A stretch of 64,000 nucleotides of DNA from Adiantum capillus-veneris (Eukaryota; Streptophyta; Polypodiopsida; Polypodiales; Pteridaceae). The stretch lies in assembly GCA_014529385.2 (NCBI GenBank), contig CM043954.1, positions 93,481,247 to 93,545,246 of the forward strand, read 5' to 3'. The notes beneath the pieces are model-generated. The model was given only the letters and a program-made list of their open reading frames with translations. It had not been told where the DNA came from and did not search any database. Position numbers and translations under genes: made by a program. Below, in pieces: positions 23,754 through 35,393 of this stretch (position 1 is its first letter; each line of letters opens with the position of its first letter).

Positions 23754-23765
23754 GCTCTGATACCA
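23754..23765 (-). other. Primer-binding site, initiator tRNA-Met
   Basis: On the - strand TGGTATCAGAGC is a perfect 12-base complement to the 3' end of plant initiator tRNA-Met. It lies one base after an LTR-like CA at 23767 and fixes the start and - orientation of element D. Confidence 0.85.
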
Positions 23766-23766
23766 A

Positions 23767-25362
23767 TGTAATGGAATTGGCCTATTAACTTGAGAGTAGG
23801 GAAAATTAATGAGAGTACTTTTGAGAAATTACTTTATGAGCATAGCGGGTGAACATAAGTGAAGATAACAACATAGGCATAGAAATTAATTAACTTGGCA
23901 TGAGAGTACTTTTGAGAAATTACTTTATGAGCATAGCGGGTGAACATAAGTGAAGATAACAACATAGGCATAGAAATTAATTAACTTGGCATGAACAATA
24001 CTTTTGCAAGAGAGAGAATTTAGAGAACATGACAACAGTTGAGGACCGAATTTATGTGGAGCCGGTCCCCCCCCCCAATAGGCATTTGTTTTATGATTTC
24101 TCCCATTGAGAGAGACTTGTTACAATATAATCTTTGTGTTCCTTGTGACCTAGGTGATGCAATGAAGATGGAAAGCTTCATGCATCACACACATAACATA
24201 AACTTTGAAGAAATATTTAACTATCCAAGCCTTAGTCCCAAGACCTCAAAGAACTTCGAAGGTGGAGAGAGATAGCAGGGAATGAGGGTAGGGAAGACGA
24301 AGAAGAAACATTTAATAAGAGAAATAATTAGTTCCTTATGTATCATAACTCTTCTTGATAGCATACATAATAGCATAGTAATGAAGATGGAGAAGATGGC
24401 AAGCTTAAGCATTGAAGCATGGCTCTTGGTTGGATTTGCACTCCATAGCCAAGAGTGTTGGTGTAGGCTCTCAACCTCTACTTGCTTGGAGAAGGAGAGG
24501 GAGCTCTTGAACTTTGCACCTTGCATAATGAGAGTGTGTGTGGGAGAGTATACCTCCTAAGAAACCCCCTGGCTTGCTTTGGTCGACCCCCCCTTGTAGC
24601 TCATGCTTGAAGCTCATTGGACCCCTCCAGGCCTAGCCAATCACAAGCAGGAGGCATTACAAGCAACAAGGGTAGCCTTGGGACAAGTGTCCCCCTTTCC
24701 CCTTTGAGACAGAGGACTTGATAAATGCAAAGAAGATTAATTAAATTTGCTAAATTATCATTGGACCCCTTGGGTGGCCAACCAATAGGCTTCAGGCACA
24801 CCATGAGTGCAACATGAGGAGGAACTTGACAAGTATCCCCTTTGCTTTCTTTGTACCAAGTAGGCTTTGTATGAGTGTGTGGGTGTTACCTCTCATCCCC
24901 CCTCATGTAGGGCTCGCCCCCTCCTTGTAGGGATTAGATCTTTGACTTTTAACACCTCAAGCCCCTCAAGCTTAGGCCCATTTCCACCACAAGCTTGGCC
25001 CTTAAGCACTTCAAGCTTGGGCTGGGTTCTCACCTCAAGTACATCCCTAGCATGTCAAGCACCTCAAGCACCTCAATCATCAAGCACCTCAAGCACCTTA
25101 GTCATCAAGCATGACAAGCACCTTAAGCTTGGACCGGGTTCCCACCTCAAGCACACTCCTAGCTTACCTAAGGTCAAAGGACTTTTACACTCATTATTGG
25201 AGGTCTTCAATGAATTTAACCCTAAGGTCTTATGCTTCATTGGTTAGCCTTGCTCTTTGATAAACCATCTCTCATTTGGGCCCCTTTACCATTGGCCCCG
25301 TGTTTAGATAGATCTATAAGCACATGTTGATATCTTAACCCTTGTTCCCGTTTATTCTCCCA
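23767..25362 (-). mobile_element. Probable 5' LTR region of element D
   Basis: The inner end (CCATTACA on the - strand, ending at 23767) is well placed beside the primer-binding site. The outer end is uncertain; a candidate TGTGGGAGAAT begins on the - strand near 25362. Inside are a 91-bp direct duplication, a C-homopolymer (24068-24076) and short 'CTCAAGCAC' repeats (25010-25160). No gene is supported. Confidence 0.4.
23811..23992. repeat. Direct tandem duplication, 91-bp unit
   Basis: Two essentially identical copies, 23811-23901 and 23902-23992, each starting GAGAGTACTTTTGAG and ending in AACTTGGCAT. The identity points to a recent local duplication inside the LTR region. Confidence 0.9.
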
Positions 25363-26795
25363 CATTAAGTGATCAATTTAAGATGAGAAAATCATTTGGG
25401 TTGGTTAGATATTAGATTTTATGAAAATAATGGTTTAGTTATCTTTGCTATTTATGTAGATACATATGTCTACTACATGGGTTAGATGTAAATGTCTATG
25501 AATATTATGCATAACTATTATGATGAGATAACACACATTTGCATGTTGATGAATATATGCAAGAGGAAAGAGGATGAGGATAGCAAGAGAGTAATCTTAT
25601 GATTGTGTAATTTTTCAATTTTTGAGAGTGATAGCAAGCAAGAATGACATATTTGAATGATTTGTGTGTCTTTGTACATGGGAGTGACTCAGGGATTCAA
25701 ACAACATTCAAAAATTCTGCTTAAAAACTTTGTATCTTTGTACACAAGAAAGAATGACAGAGAACCTTTAAGTAGACATGGGGGGGGGGAGAGAGAGAGA
25801 GACAGAGAGTTGGACCTTTAAGCAAGCTGTTGCTTCTTCCTCACTGCACGCAATGGCACGAAACTGTATGTTGATGGCCTCCTGTCCCGCGATGGTGATT
25901 TTGTACCTTGTGTGGGATGATGGCCTCGTACTTGCGTTGCACGCGGTCTATGTTGTCGATCCCTATGCATGCATGAATGTTGTACGTGCGTGGGATGTCT
26001 ATACATAAGCTACAAAACCATTTTTATAGTAATATTGATACTGATAGCTTTTGTGCTTTCTATTTTTTGATCAAGAATTTTAAAAAGAACAAATTAACAA
26101 AAAACATGATAGAACATAAAATAAAAAAGGAGAGTTCTTTTTTTTCAAGGCATGGAAAATGGCCCTTTTCTAGAGCCCGGAACTCAAATTTTAACAAGAA
26201 TTTGGAGAGGCTTGTGAGAACTTAAAACTTTTCTCTTGAAACGTTCTACGATCATCGAGAGATCAAACTTTTTTAAGTTTGACTTCTTTTTCTCCAGAAT
26301 TAGACTGCAATTTTCAAAAGTCTAAAGAGAGAAGAAAATACAAGTATTTTTTTGCTTTCACTAAACTTTAGAGCATCAAACGGGTCCCAAAATGAAAAAA
26401 TCCTTCGACGATCAAAGAGACAAAGTTGCTCTACACTAAGTGTACTATATTTTGTAAATATAAAATATTTTTTAATTCTTTCATTAATGTACTCAAAACA
26501 CAAAAGGCGCGCTCAAAGAGGTTCTGAGAGTAATTTTTTTAAATAAAAACTATAATTTATTATGTGTTGATAATGACCTAAAGTCCACTTTTAAACATCT
26601 ACTACATGCACTTTTTTAAAAAAGTTCATTATCGAAAACTACCTCCAGGAGCTTCGTTCACCAAAACAAATTATTTATACCCCCCCCCTTACACACCTTA
26701 ACACACATGTTTTTGTAATTCGACAAGAAAATAAAATCCCTTTTGTTGACGACATGTGCTCTATTAAATTGACTTTAGTGAACTTCTCGGGTTAA
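25363..26795. other. No gene seen
   Basis: AT-rich sequence with a G/GA run at 25780-25804 and C/A homopolymers. Short ORFs on both strands lack recognisable domains. Nothing else is supported. Confidence 0.4.
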
Positions 26796-28110
26796 CACTA
26801 GTTCTGTAATTGGACACTTAAGTGTCCTGAGACACTAAAGTGTCTTGTTTTTCTACCAAGTTTTGGCAATTTATTTGTCAAGCTAAAAACAAGTTTTCTA
26901 CTCCTTGCTTCTAGCATATATTGGTTATGAGGGAAAGAAAACACTAAATTTTCTCCATATCAAAATACAATCTATATGGAGAGAATTCTAGTAAGTTCTA
27001 AGACCTAAAGTTTAGTAAAATTTCAAGCTGTTTTGCCAAAAAAATCATAAAATCATTATATCTTTTTGTAGAGATAGCCTTTTTTATGTTTATAAAAGCC
27101 AAGTGTTAGCACTTAGTGTTGCAAAATAATGGAATGCACTTCAAAGATAAGTTTTCAAGTCACATGCAAGCTATAGACATAATTTCATACTTGAGCACGT
27201 GTTGAATAAGAGCATAATTTTGGTCTTCCAAAAGTCCCCTCATGAAATTGGTACTATTCTAGTGCAATTTGACAACTAAAAATGACTTTATATGTTTAAA
27301 CCAAGAAGGTACGTATTTTTTGGTCTCCCTAACTCAATTAAATCTCGTTGCTTGAACTCTATCTTGAATTTGTTATCGTGCAAAAACTCTTAAAAATCTT
27401 GAGTTCTCCATAATAACATTGAAACCAAGGTTTAAGGAACCCCAATTGTGTATGTACCACATACTCTGATACATTTAGTTGATCTACATGGAAAGTTCGA
27501 TATTATTATTAGTTTTGAATGCTTATGTCTCAAGAATGAAATATGAAAGTTTTCTCTTATGCAGTTTTGAATATTTAAAATGATCCAATAATTTTTGCAT
27601 ACCAAAGCCCTTCTACTTGCCACATTGAGTGCTCAATGGAAAGGGCAAGCAATGTATCACTTTCTAAAACTCACAAATGCATCAAAAACATATTTTTCTT
27701 TGTATACAACGATATGCTTAAAATGACCTTATCAAACACATGGAACTTTCCATTATTTTCTATACTCCAAAGTCTTTTTTTTTGCACATGAAACTTTCAA
27801 TTATCTATAGAAAAATTGTGGAAGAGTCACCTCAAATTTTCTACAAGGTCACTTCATTTTTTCTTGAGCTTATAAAGGCGATTTCTTCAAATCGTCAATC
27901 GCAGTCTTACGAGGGTCAACTTGATGAGTATAGTTCTTGATCATGCTATATTCTAAAATTCAAGGTTATATTTTTAGAAGACCCTCTAGCTAACATATTT
28001 AAGAATATCAAGAGGGTTTTCTTAAATAAACCATCTAATACAAGTAGCATTTAATTTAAATTTGTTAAAAAAGGACACTTAAAGTGTCCTGTTTTGGTAC
28101 CAAACTAGTG
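26796..28110. mobile_element. Non-autonomous DNA element flanked by TTAA
   Basis: Inverted ends CACTAGTTCTGTAATT... and (other strand) CACTAGTTTGGTACC... share CACTAGTT and then, 8-13 bases further in, a hairpin: GGACACTTAAGTGTCC at 26812-26827 and GGACACTTAAAGTGTCC at 28073-28089. Both outer flanks are TTAA (26792-26795 and 28111-28114). Length is 1,315 bp with no transposase-like ORF. A TTAA target is used by piggyBac, Kolobok and some Sola elements. A CACTA assignment is not supported because the 3-bp flanks differ (TAA and TTA). Confidence 0.6.
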
Positions 28111-28324
28111 TTAAGATAATTGAAAATACACTGATTGTAGTTGTGTGGTCCTGACATGCATAATTTGTCGATTCATTGCACTTTTTTAGCAAGAGGATTT
28201 CTCTTTTTAATAAGAACCATTGATCCATTCAATCATTTAGAACTTTGTTCCACCACATGAACAAGCTGAAAACTAGACATTCTCCTCAAAATCCACCAAT
28301 TCTATGGTATTTTTCCTTCTTCTT

Positions 28325-28370
28325 TTTTTTTTGGGCGGGGGGGGGGGGGGGGGGGGAGGGGGGGGGGGCT
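28325..28370. repeat. Poly-T/poly-G tract
   Basis: A T-run followed by a nearly pure G-run of about 35 bases. On single-stranded DNA it could form G-quadruplexes. It is also a likely site of assembly length error. Confidence 0.9.
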
Positions 28371-28379
28371 CTCCAAGCA

Positions 28380-29087
28380 AGGCATTGACATGGGGAGTTT
28401 AGGTCCACCACTTTTTCCAAGCTACATTCTAATATACCAAAGGTCTTTTGATGTCAATATCTATCACATGTCCAACCCCTTCTTCAACACTATTTTCAAT
28501 AGTTTGCCTTAGGCATTGTCCATTAAAACTAAGTCCAAAACTTTGTCTAAGCTACAATCTAATATAGAGAAGGTCTATTGTTTTCAAGGTCCACCACTTG
28601 CTCCACCACATGTCCAAGCTACATTTTAATATACCAAGGGGCTTTTGATTTCAATCTCCACCAACCCCTTCTTCAACACTATTTCCAATAGTGTGCCTTA
28701 GGCATTGGCAATTAAAACTAAGTCCACAACTTTGACTAAGCTACAGCTTAATATAGCAAAGGGATATTGGTTTCAAGGTCTACCACTTGCCTAAGCTACA
28801 TTCTAATATACCTAGGGGCTTTTGGTTTCAATATCCATCACAGGTCCAACCCCTTCTTCAACAATATTTCTAATAGTTTGTCTTAGGCATTGGCCCTTAA
28901 AACTAAGTCCACAACTTTGTCTAAGCTACAGTCTCATATAGCAAAGGGCTATTGGTTTCAAGGTCCACCACTTGTCCAAGCTACATTCTAATATACCAAG
29001 GGTATTTTGATTTTAATATCCATCACAGGTCCAGCCCCTTCTTCAACACTATTTCCAATAGTTTGCCTTATGCATTGGCCCTTAAAA
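28380..29087. repeat. Satellite of ~185-bp unit, left block
   Basis: Landmark 'AAGCTACATTCTAATATACC' recurs at about 28421, 28617, 28793 and 28977, and a related 'AAGCTACA..CTAATATAGC' form lies between. Each full unit has two half-units, one reading 'gtccaccacttgtccaagctac' and one 'aagtccacaactttgtctaagctac'. The array stops at 29087, where the 12-kb transposon begins, and resumes at 41244. Confidence 0.8.
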
Positions 29088-29113
29088 GGGTAGAAGCATA
29101 TTAGTGTGTCACT
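29088..29113 (+). repeat. Left terminal inverted repeat of the 12-kb transposon
   Basis: Starts GGGTAGAAGCATATTAGTG. Over 26 bases it matches the inverted right end at 19 positions; six of the seven differences are transitions, as expected from decay of methylated cytosines. A further shared stretch, TGCTAGTTA, lies about 30 bp further in on both ends. Confidence 0.75.
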
Positions 29114-29231
29114 GAATATGTTGTCCCGCATAGTGCTAGTTACTTGTGCTTGTTAGCATATACTGAAAACGGATGGGCAAGTCCTTTGAATTTTAAATGT
29201 TCCATAAAGAATTTATTTTCCCTCGTTTGTG

Positions 29232-29312
<81 letters not shown>
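29232..29312. repeat. (CT)n microsatellite
   Basis: About 80 bp of nearly pure CT, upstream of the transposase ATG at 29442 and so probably in its promoter or 5' leader. The minus-strand gene of the same element has its own CT run (GA on the + strand, 40716-40743) near its start. Confidence 0.95.
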
Positions 29313-29314
<2 letters not shown>

Positions 29315-29441
29315 GACTAGGAGGTAGTTTGTTGAGTCTTGCTCTTCTCTCTCTCGTTCGTTCCTTGCATCGAGAATCCTGCCTGAGAGATTAGTTATCA
29401 AAGCTAAGATCTTTCTCTCCTTCTGACACAGACCTGTAAAA

Positions 29442-32400
29442 ATGGAGAACCAACAGCCAACATTATTGCCACTAGCTCCAATGCTGGAAATGGAGCCGTA
29501 CTGTAATATGATGGTAAGCAAATCTTATGTGTAGCCCACCCACTCCAAATGAAGTCATTGGTTTTGTTGGTCACACCTATAGTTTTGTGAGGGCATTTGT
29601 TCATAGTATGTTTGTATTACAGCATCAACTGTTGACAGCTATACATTTAAGTGATTATAAGTAAGTAACATATTATGCACGTCTACAGTTCTCAGGAAAA
29701 AGCAGAAGAGAGCCACTACGGGAAATGAATTACAACTCCCAAGATCCAGCTCTTTCTGTAATTAGGGAATATGAGAGAGTAAGAAAGAGGAAACAACGCG
29801 AGCAGAAACAAATGAAATTTGAGCGACAACATCGTGCCCTCAATGATGAGGAGAAAAAGAAAATCTCCTCCGAGATTGTGAGAACTTTCAAGATTAGGAC
29901 TAAAGGTTTTAGTACAGAAGCAAAGTGGGAAATCTAGAATCTTGTTGCTCAGCATCCGCATATTCAGGCGATCCATGATGAGTCTTTCCAAGAGGAGGCT
30001 GCTGTACAGACCGCAATTGTCTCCAATGTCCATAGCACACTGGCTACCTTCAAGCAGCCAGGTTCCAATAAGGAGTTTTTTTTGAAGAATGCAACATTGC
30101 AAATGATGTTGAATTCAAAGGAAAACATGCCTATTGCAAAAATTGCCAGGGTCCTAAATGCCAATCATCGCACCTTGCACAAGGCGAGATCACAACAAGC
30201 GAAGCCCGATGTTGATGGTCGATTGTTTTCATTGGTTGCATGTCATAAGAAACACCGTCATAGCCCTATCACAGATGAAATTAAGGAATTGGTCTACACA
30301 TTTTGGAAAGTGCAGACTCGCGTTTCACCGAACGAGAAGGATGTTTGTCAAAAGAGGATGGGGAGGAACAGGTACATAGAACACCCAGTGCACCTCCTAG
30401 ACGAGCCTCAGGTGATCAATCAAATACTTGTACCATAACTTATGCATTTTATGCATTGCATCTCTAGTGCTTAGTAACTTGTATATGTTGATCAATAGCA
30501 TACTGATCTGTAGACTTTTGCTAGTTAGCATATGGACTGTGTTGGTTCATTAGGAAAAGTTTTGACTCAAAAATGGGCCTTGTAAGAATTGTTGATATGG
30601 CATAGCTTTCAAAAAGTGGGTATCGGTAAAAATTTTTGCAAATGAGATCCAAACTTGTCGGAGGTTGGATATTTAGAATCTACTCTTCAAATGCTATCTA
30701 TTGATATATAGCATTCATGTATCGGACATTGCCTTCATGTAGATCTAGAAAAAGGTGATTTTAGATTACCGTAACGGTAACAAAACCTGGTTGATTGAAA
30801 AAAAATGGCATAACTTTCATAGAAGTCATCCAAAATTTTCGGACCTTGGCTCTTTAGAACCATTTTCCAAGAACTTTCCAATGATAGGTCATATCATGGG
30901 GTTCTAAGCAATATTTAGAGGGGTCTACCGGGTTGCTTTCTTTTGTACAACTTTGATGATGTGGCACTCTTAAAAGGCCCAAAAATGAGTTCAAAATTTT
31001 CCTAATGAGCATATTGACTATGCTAGCTAGCATATGGAGTATGATAGTTAGCATGTCTTGGGTTCTAAATAGCATACATAGCTAGTTGGTTAACACAATA
31101 TTTATGCTAATTAACATACTTGGTATGCTAGTTAACAAACCTAGTATGCTAGTTACATACCTAGTATGCTCAATTGCATGATAAGTACGTTGTCTAATAG
31201 AAAGTGATTATGCTAGTTAGCATATGGAGTTTGCTAGGTAGCATATGGAGTATGCTAGTTAGCAGGCCTTCAGTTCTGAATAGCATACAGAGTTAGTTGG
31301 TCAACAGAAAAGGTATGCAAGTTAACACCACTTATGCTAGTTAACACCTAGTATGCTCACGAGCATGATGGGTATGCTATTTAAGACAAGGGTTATGCTA
31401 GTTAGCTATAACTAGCAGTTGGGCTGGGTATACTAGTAAGCATATGGAGTATGCTAGTCGGCATAAGGAGTATGCTAGTTAGCATGCCTTGTGTTCTACC
31501 TAGCATATAAAGTTAGCTAGTCAGCACAAGATGTATGCTAATTAACATCATTTATGATAGTTAGCACCTGGTATGCTCAATAGCATGATGGGTGTCCTAA
31601 TGCGTATACTAGTTAGCATAGTGAGTATGATAGCTAGCATATGGAGTATGCTAGTTAGCATATAGACTGTGCTAGTTAGCATATGGACTCTGCTAGTTAG
31701 CATATGGACTCTGCTAGTTAGCATGCCTTGGGTCCTAAATAGCATACAAAGCTAGTTGGTTAACACAATATGTATGCTAATTAACATACGTGGTATGCTA
31801 GTTAACATACCTAGTGTGCTAGTTAGAATATGGAGTATGCTAGTTAGAACTAGCAGCTGGGCTGGGTATGCTAGTTAGCATATGGAGTTTGCTAGCTAGC
31901 ATGCCTTGTGTTCTACCTAGCATACAAAGCTAGCTAGTCAACACAAGATGTATGCTAATTAACATAATTTCTGCTAGTTAACACCTACTATGCTCAACAA
32001 CATGATGGGTGTCCTAATGAGTATGCTAGTTAGCATATGGTTTGTGCTAGTTAGCATGCCTTATGCTCTACCTAGCATATAGAGTTACCTGGTAAACACA
32101 AGATACATGCTAGCTAACACTCTTTATGCTAGTTAACATACGTTGTTGCATGCACATTAGGATGTTGATTGTCACTATGATTTGTTTTCATGAAATTGTT
32201 GGATGTCCTAGTTAGCAATCTGAATGTTGATCATCATTTGGATGTTGCAGGTTGAGTTCTTTCATAGATTCAAGGAAAAACATCCAGATTGCAAGATTGG
32301 CATGAGAATGTTTGAGATGTTGAAGCCATTCTTTTGTAGGCGGCTGAAGGATAGATACACATGATGTTGCGAATACCATGTGAAAATGTCTTTTTTGAAG

Positions 32401-34126
32401 GACACACTGAACTACATGCGCTCTTGTACTTTTGGGCTGCATAAAGCAGGTTGTGATTGTATATGCAGTATTTGTGCCCCAAGTAAGAACATTAGCAAGG
32501 GTTGCTTGGCTTCACATCACACTTTCAAAGGTGTCACACATATGTGGGAGTTTGTTCTCTATCCAAAGCCCATCCAAAGCCCGCAGATGCAGTTTTCCAT
32601 AGAAGGGAATGCCTGATGGGAGAGTGTTTGACATGTGGAGTGAATACGTTGGAATTATGTTGCTTGGAGACAACAAAGCCAGCTAATAGTATTAATGTGA
32701 AAGTATTTGCATATGTACAAGCTCAAGACAAGCATGGAAATAGTAACAAAAGAAAAGATCTTTTGCACAAAGAAAGGCAGTGCTGGGGGTTTCTTCAACT
32801 CTTGAAGACCAAGTTGGAGCTCTTTATCACTCATAACTATGTGGCTCGATGGCAAGGAAAACAATTCAAGGATTGCCTTCTTCGGTTTTCGGACGATGTC
32901 GTCGTGTCAGTTGTTGATTTTGCAGAGTATTACGCCTTCAAGGAACAAAATGAGATTCAGTCAACGCATTGGCACTCTAGTCAAGTAACCATTTTTGTAC
33001 ACATAACATACTACCACAAGGCAGGGGACGTAGTCAAAACCATCCACTTCTTCATATCAGATGACAAGGTGCACGACACGTTGTTCGTGCAACACTGCTT
33101 CATGCTACACCATGACTGGTTACAGCAAGAGGGTGTCACTCCTAAGCAACATTGGGTGTGGTCTGATGGTGTGGCCTCACAGTTCAAGGGAGCCAGGACT
33201 TTTTACTTCGTTGCAAGATATGGTGGACTCACAGAGATGGGGATGAGTTGGTTCTTCTTTGGATCAGGGCACGACAAGGGAGAGCATGATGGTGCAGGAG
33301 CAGTTGTGAAAATAACCTTGACCCATGAACAACTAAAACCTAATGGAGCTAATTTGCGGTGTGCAACTGATGTGGTTGCTTATTGCCAAGCCAACCTATC
33401 GCAAGAAGCACCTTCACACTATCCTTCAAAAGAAAGGGAATGTGCTTGTGTGTTCTGGGAGGTTAAAGAGGGGGAAATGAAGAGGGAGGTGAAGTGGAAT
33501 TGTGCCACTGTGGCAAAAACTCGCTCTCTGCATGCTTTTCGTGGCCACAACCGTGGGGATCCAACTGCCTTGCAACAAGAGCCTTGGCATGCTTCTGTGA
33601 TGCATGCATGCACAGAAGATGGAATCGCTGCGTCAATAAAGCTCACGTGCAGCCTTGGGATTATCATACTCTACTGCCATTACCTGATGAGGCAATGTCA
33701 GATTCGGAAGATGAAGCAGCCGCCTAGGATGACTTCACATACGAAGGTGATCATGATGTGTTGAGTAGTGCTCTATGTGCTGGCGACACATTTGCTGTAA
33801 ATCCAGATGCTTCGACCAACGTCGAGGATGTGGATTTCTACCTGATCAAGTGTGTTGCAGCAAAGGAGAAGGTGGAGAAGGGGTACCTTGATGAGTGGGG
33901 CAATGCAATTGATAGAGGCTCATATGTTGTGCAAGGTCTGTATTACGAGCAACTGGATGCATACACCTTCAAGCTAGACCACAAGCAGCCCATTGTCCAC
34001 GTACTTTCACATCTGGTACGATGTATCAAAATACCCATGGAGCACATCCCAAGGAGACGGCAGGTGTACACAATCAACCTAGAAAGCTATGAAGCAATCT
34101 ATTATAGCATTCCCTTCAGCTTTTAA
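29442..34126 (+). pseudogene. DDE-like transposase gene of the 12-kb transposon
   Basis: Exons 29442-29513, 29689-30411 and 32251-34126, with GT-AG introns (175 and 1,839 bp) that keep phase. Exon 2 codes for a basic coiled segment and a helix-turn-helix-like stretch near 30090-30200. The exon 2-3 join gives a 'VSPNEKD' to 'FHRFKEKHPD' region. A Cys-rich part follows (32420-32480, 32605-32660), then the likely catalytic core: DFAEYY (Asp at 32916), SDGVASQFK (Asp at 33165) and HDKGEHDG (Asp at 33288). A BAH-like C-terminus follows 33758. Breaks: TAG near 29936, TGA at 32362, an 11-bp duplication (32561-32582), a frameshift near 33580 and TAG near 33727. I recognise the motif set as a transposase family but cannot name it. 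Confidence 0.75.
30412..32250 (+). repeat. Palindrome-packed intron of the transposase gene
   Basis: 1,839 bp from GTGATC to TTGCAG. From about 31000 it holds dozens of TATGCTAGTTAGCATA-type units (often one half-site degenerate). On the sense strand the core is mostly AGTT, not the fully symmetric AATT. Each unit could fold as an RNA hairpin. The part 30440-30960 lacks them and looks like ordinary intron sequence. Confidence 0.8.
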
Positions 34127-35393
34127 GTTGTAATCACTGTATCTTCAATATACTTCTTGCTCGGATATAATGCAGTTTTATCAAAAACTTGGGTATCTTC
34201 TGTCTCTTGTGTCTCTTGTGTGATTTGTGTATACATGGCTTTGGTGTCTATCATAGAGGGGTCTCATTTTAAGAGAGATCATTTGTACAACCTATCTCAT
34301 TGTGTTCTAATTGTGTTGTGTGGGTATGCTAATTAGCATAAATGGTATGCTAATTAGCATATTGTTAATGCTAGTTAGCATACAAAATGTTCTAATTAGC
34401 ATACCTTGTGTTGGTTTTCAAGGAGAAGAGATGGCAGCTTCTTGTATACTTTGTATGCTAATGCTAATTAGCATATTTTTTATGCTGATTAGCATAAACT
34501 TATATATGCTAGTTAGCATAAACAATATGCTAATTAGCATAACTTTGCTGGTTTTCAAGGAGAAGAGATGGAAACTTTTTGTATACTGTGTATGCTGATT
34601 AGTATACTATGTTGTGAGTGGAATTCGCATTCTGTGGGTATGCTAATTAGCATAGTTTACACCATTAACAGTATGCTAATTAGCATAGGTTCGTTGGTTT
34701 CAAGGAGAAAAGACAACAACTCTCTGTATACTGTGTATGCCAATAAGCATATCATGTATGCTAATTAGCATACTGTATGCTGGTTTCAAGAAGGGATGGC
34801 AAATTTCCATATACTGTGTATGCTAATTAGCATACTATGCTGTGAGTGGAAGTTAGCAAAAACAAAAATCCACAGTATGCTAATTGGAGGAATGCTAATT
34901 AGCATACCAAGCATGCTAATTAGCATATTTTTTATGCCAGTTGGCATAGACAGTATGCTGATTAGCATACCATTGCTGGTTTCAAGGAGAAAACATGGCA
35001 GTTTCTATATACTGTGTATGCTAATTAGCATACTATGGTATGTTGTGAGTGGAAGTTAGCACAAACAAAAATGCTCAGTATGCTAATTAGAATGTATTCT
35101 AATTAGCTGTTATGAGTATGCTAATTAGCATACTGTTTTGGCTGTGTTAGCATAAGCAGTCTGCTAACTAACATAAACATTATGCTAATTAGCATACCTT
35201 TGCTGATTTCCAACGAGAATGTATACAAATTCAATGTTTTCAAGACGCCAATAGTACACATAGTACTGTCTTCAAAACAAGAATAGTACAGGATCTGATC
35301 ATTACTATCTAAAGTGAATGTCGGAATAGTTACAAACATTGGAAAGGCAATTTACAATTTCTCTCATAATGTTACAAAAATGTAGAGAGCCTC
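34127..35393. repeat. Convergent intergenic region with TATGCTAATTAGCATA palindromes
   Basis: Lies between the 3' ends of the two genes. It contains repeated blocks of about 140-180 bp: a 'gctggttttcaaggagaagagatgg' type segment followed by one to four perfect 16-bp TATGCTAATTAGCATA palindromes (for example near 34326, 34345, 34668, 34820 and 34909). The core here is the symmetric AATT, unlike most of the left intron. It probably also contains both polyadenylation regions. Confidence 0.8.

Noticed and set aside
25778-26546. Small ORFs on both strands after the GA run
   Set aside because: No domains, overlapping opposite strands, AT-rich surroundings and no splice or promoter support.
26796-28110. 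CACTA (En/Spm) element
   Set aside because: The ends start CACTAG, but the 3-bp flanks (TAA and TTA) are not a direct duplication, while TTAA matches on both sides.
29197-29394. ORF across the CT microsatellite coding for a Leu/Ser repeat
   Set aside because: It is a by-product of a dinucleotide run; no domain or start context supports it.
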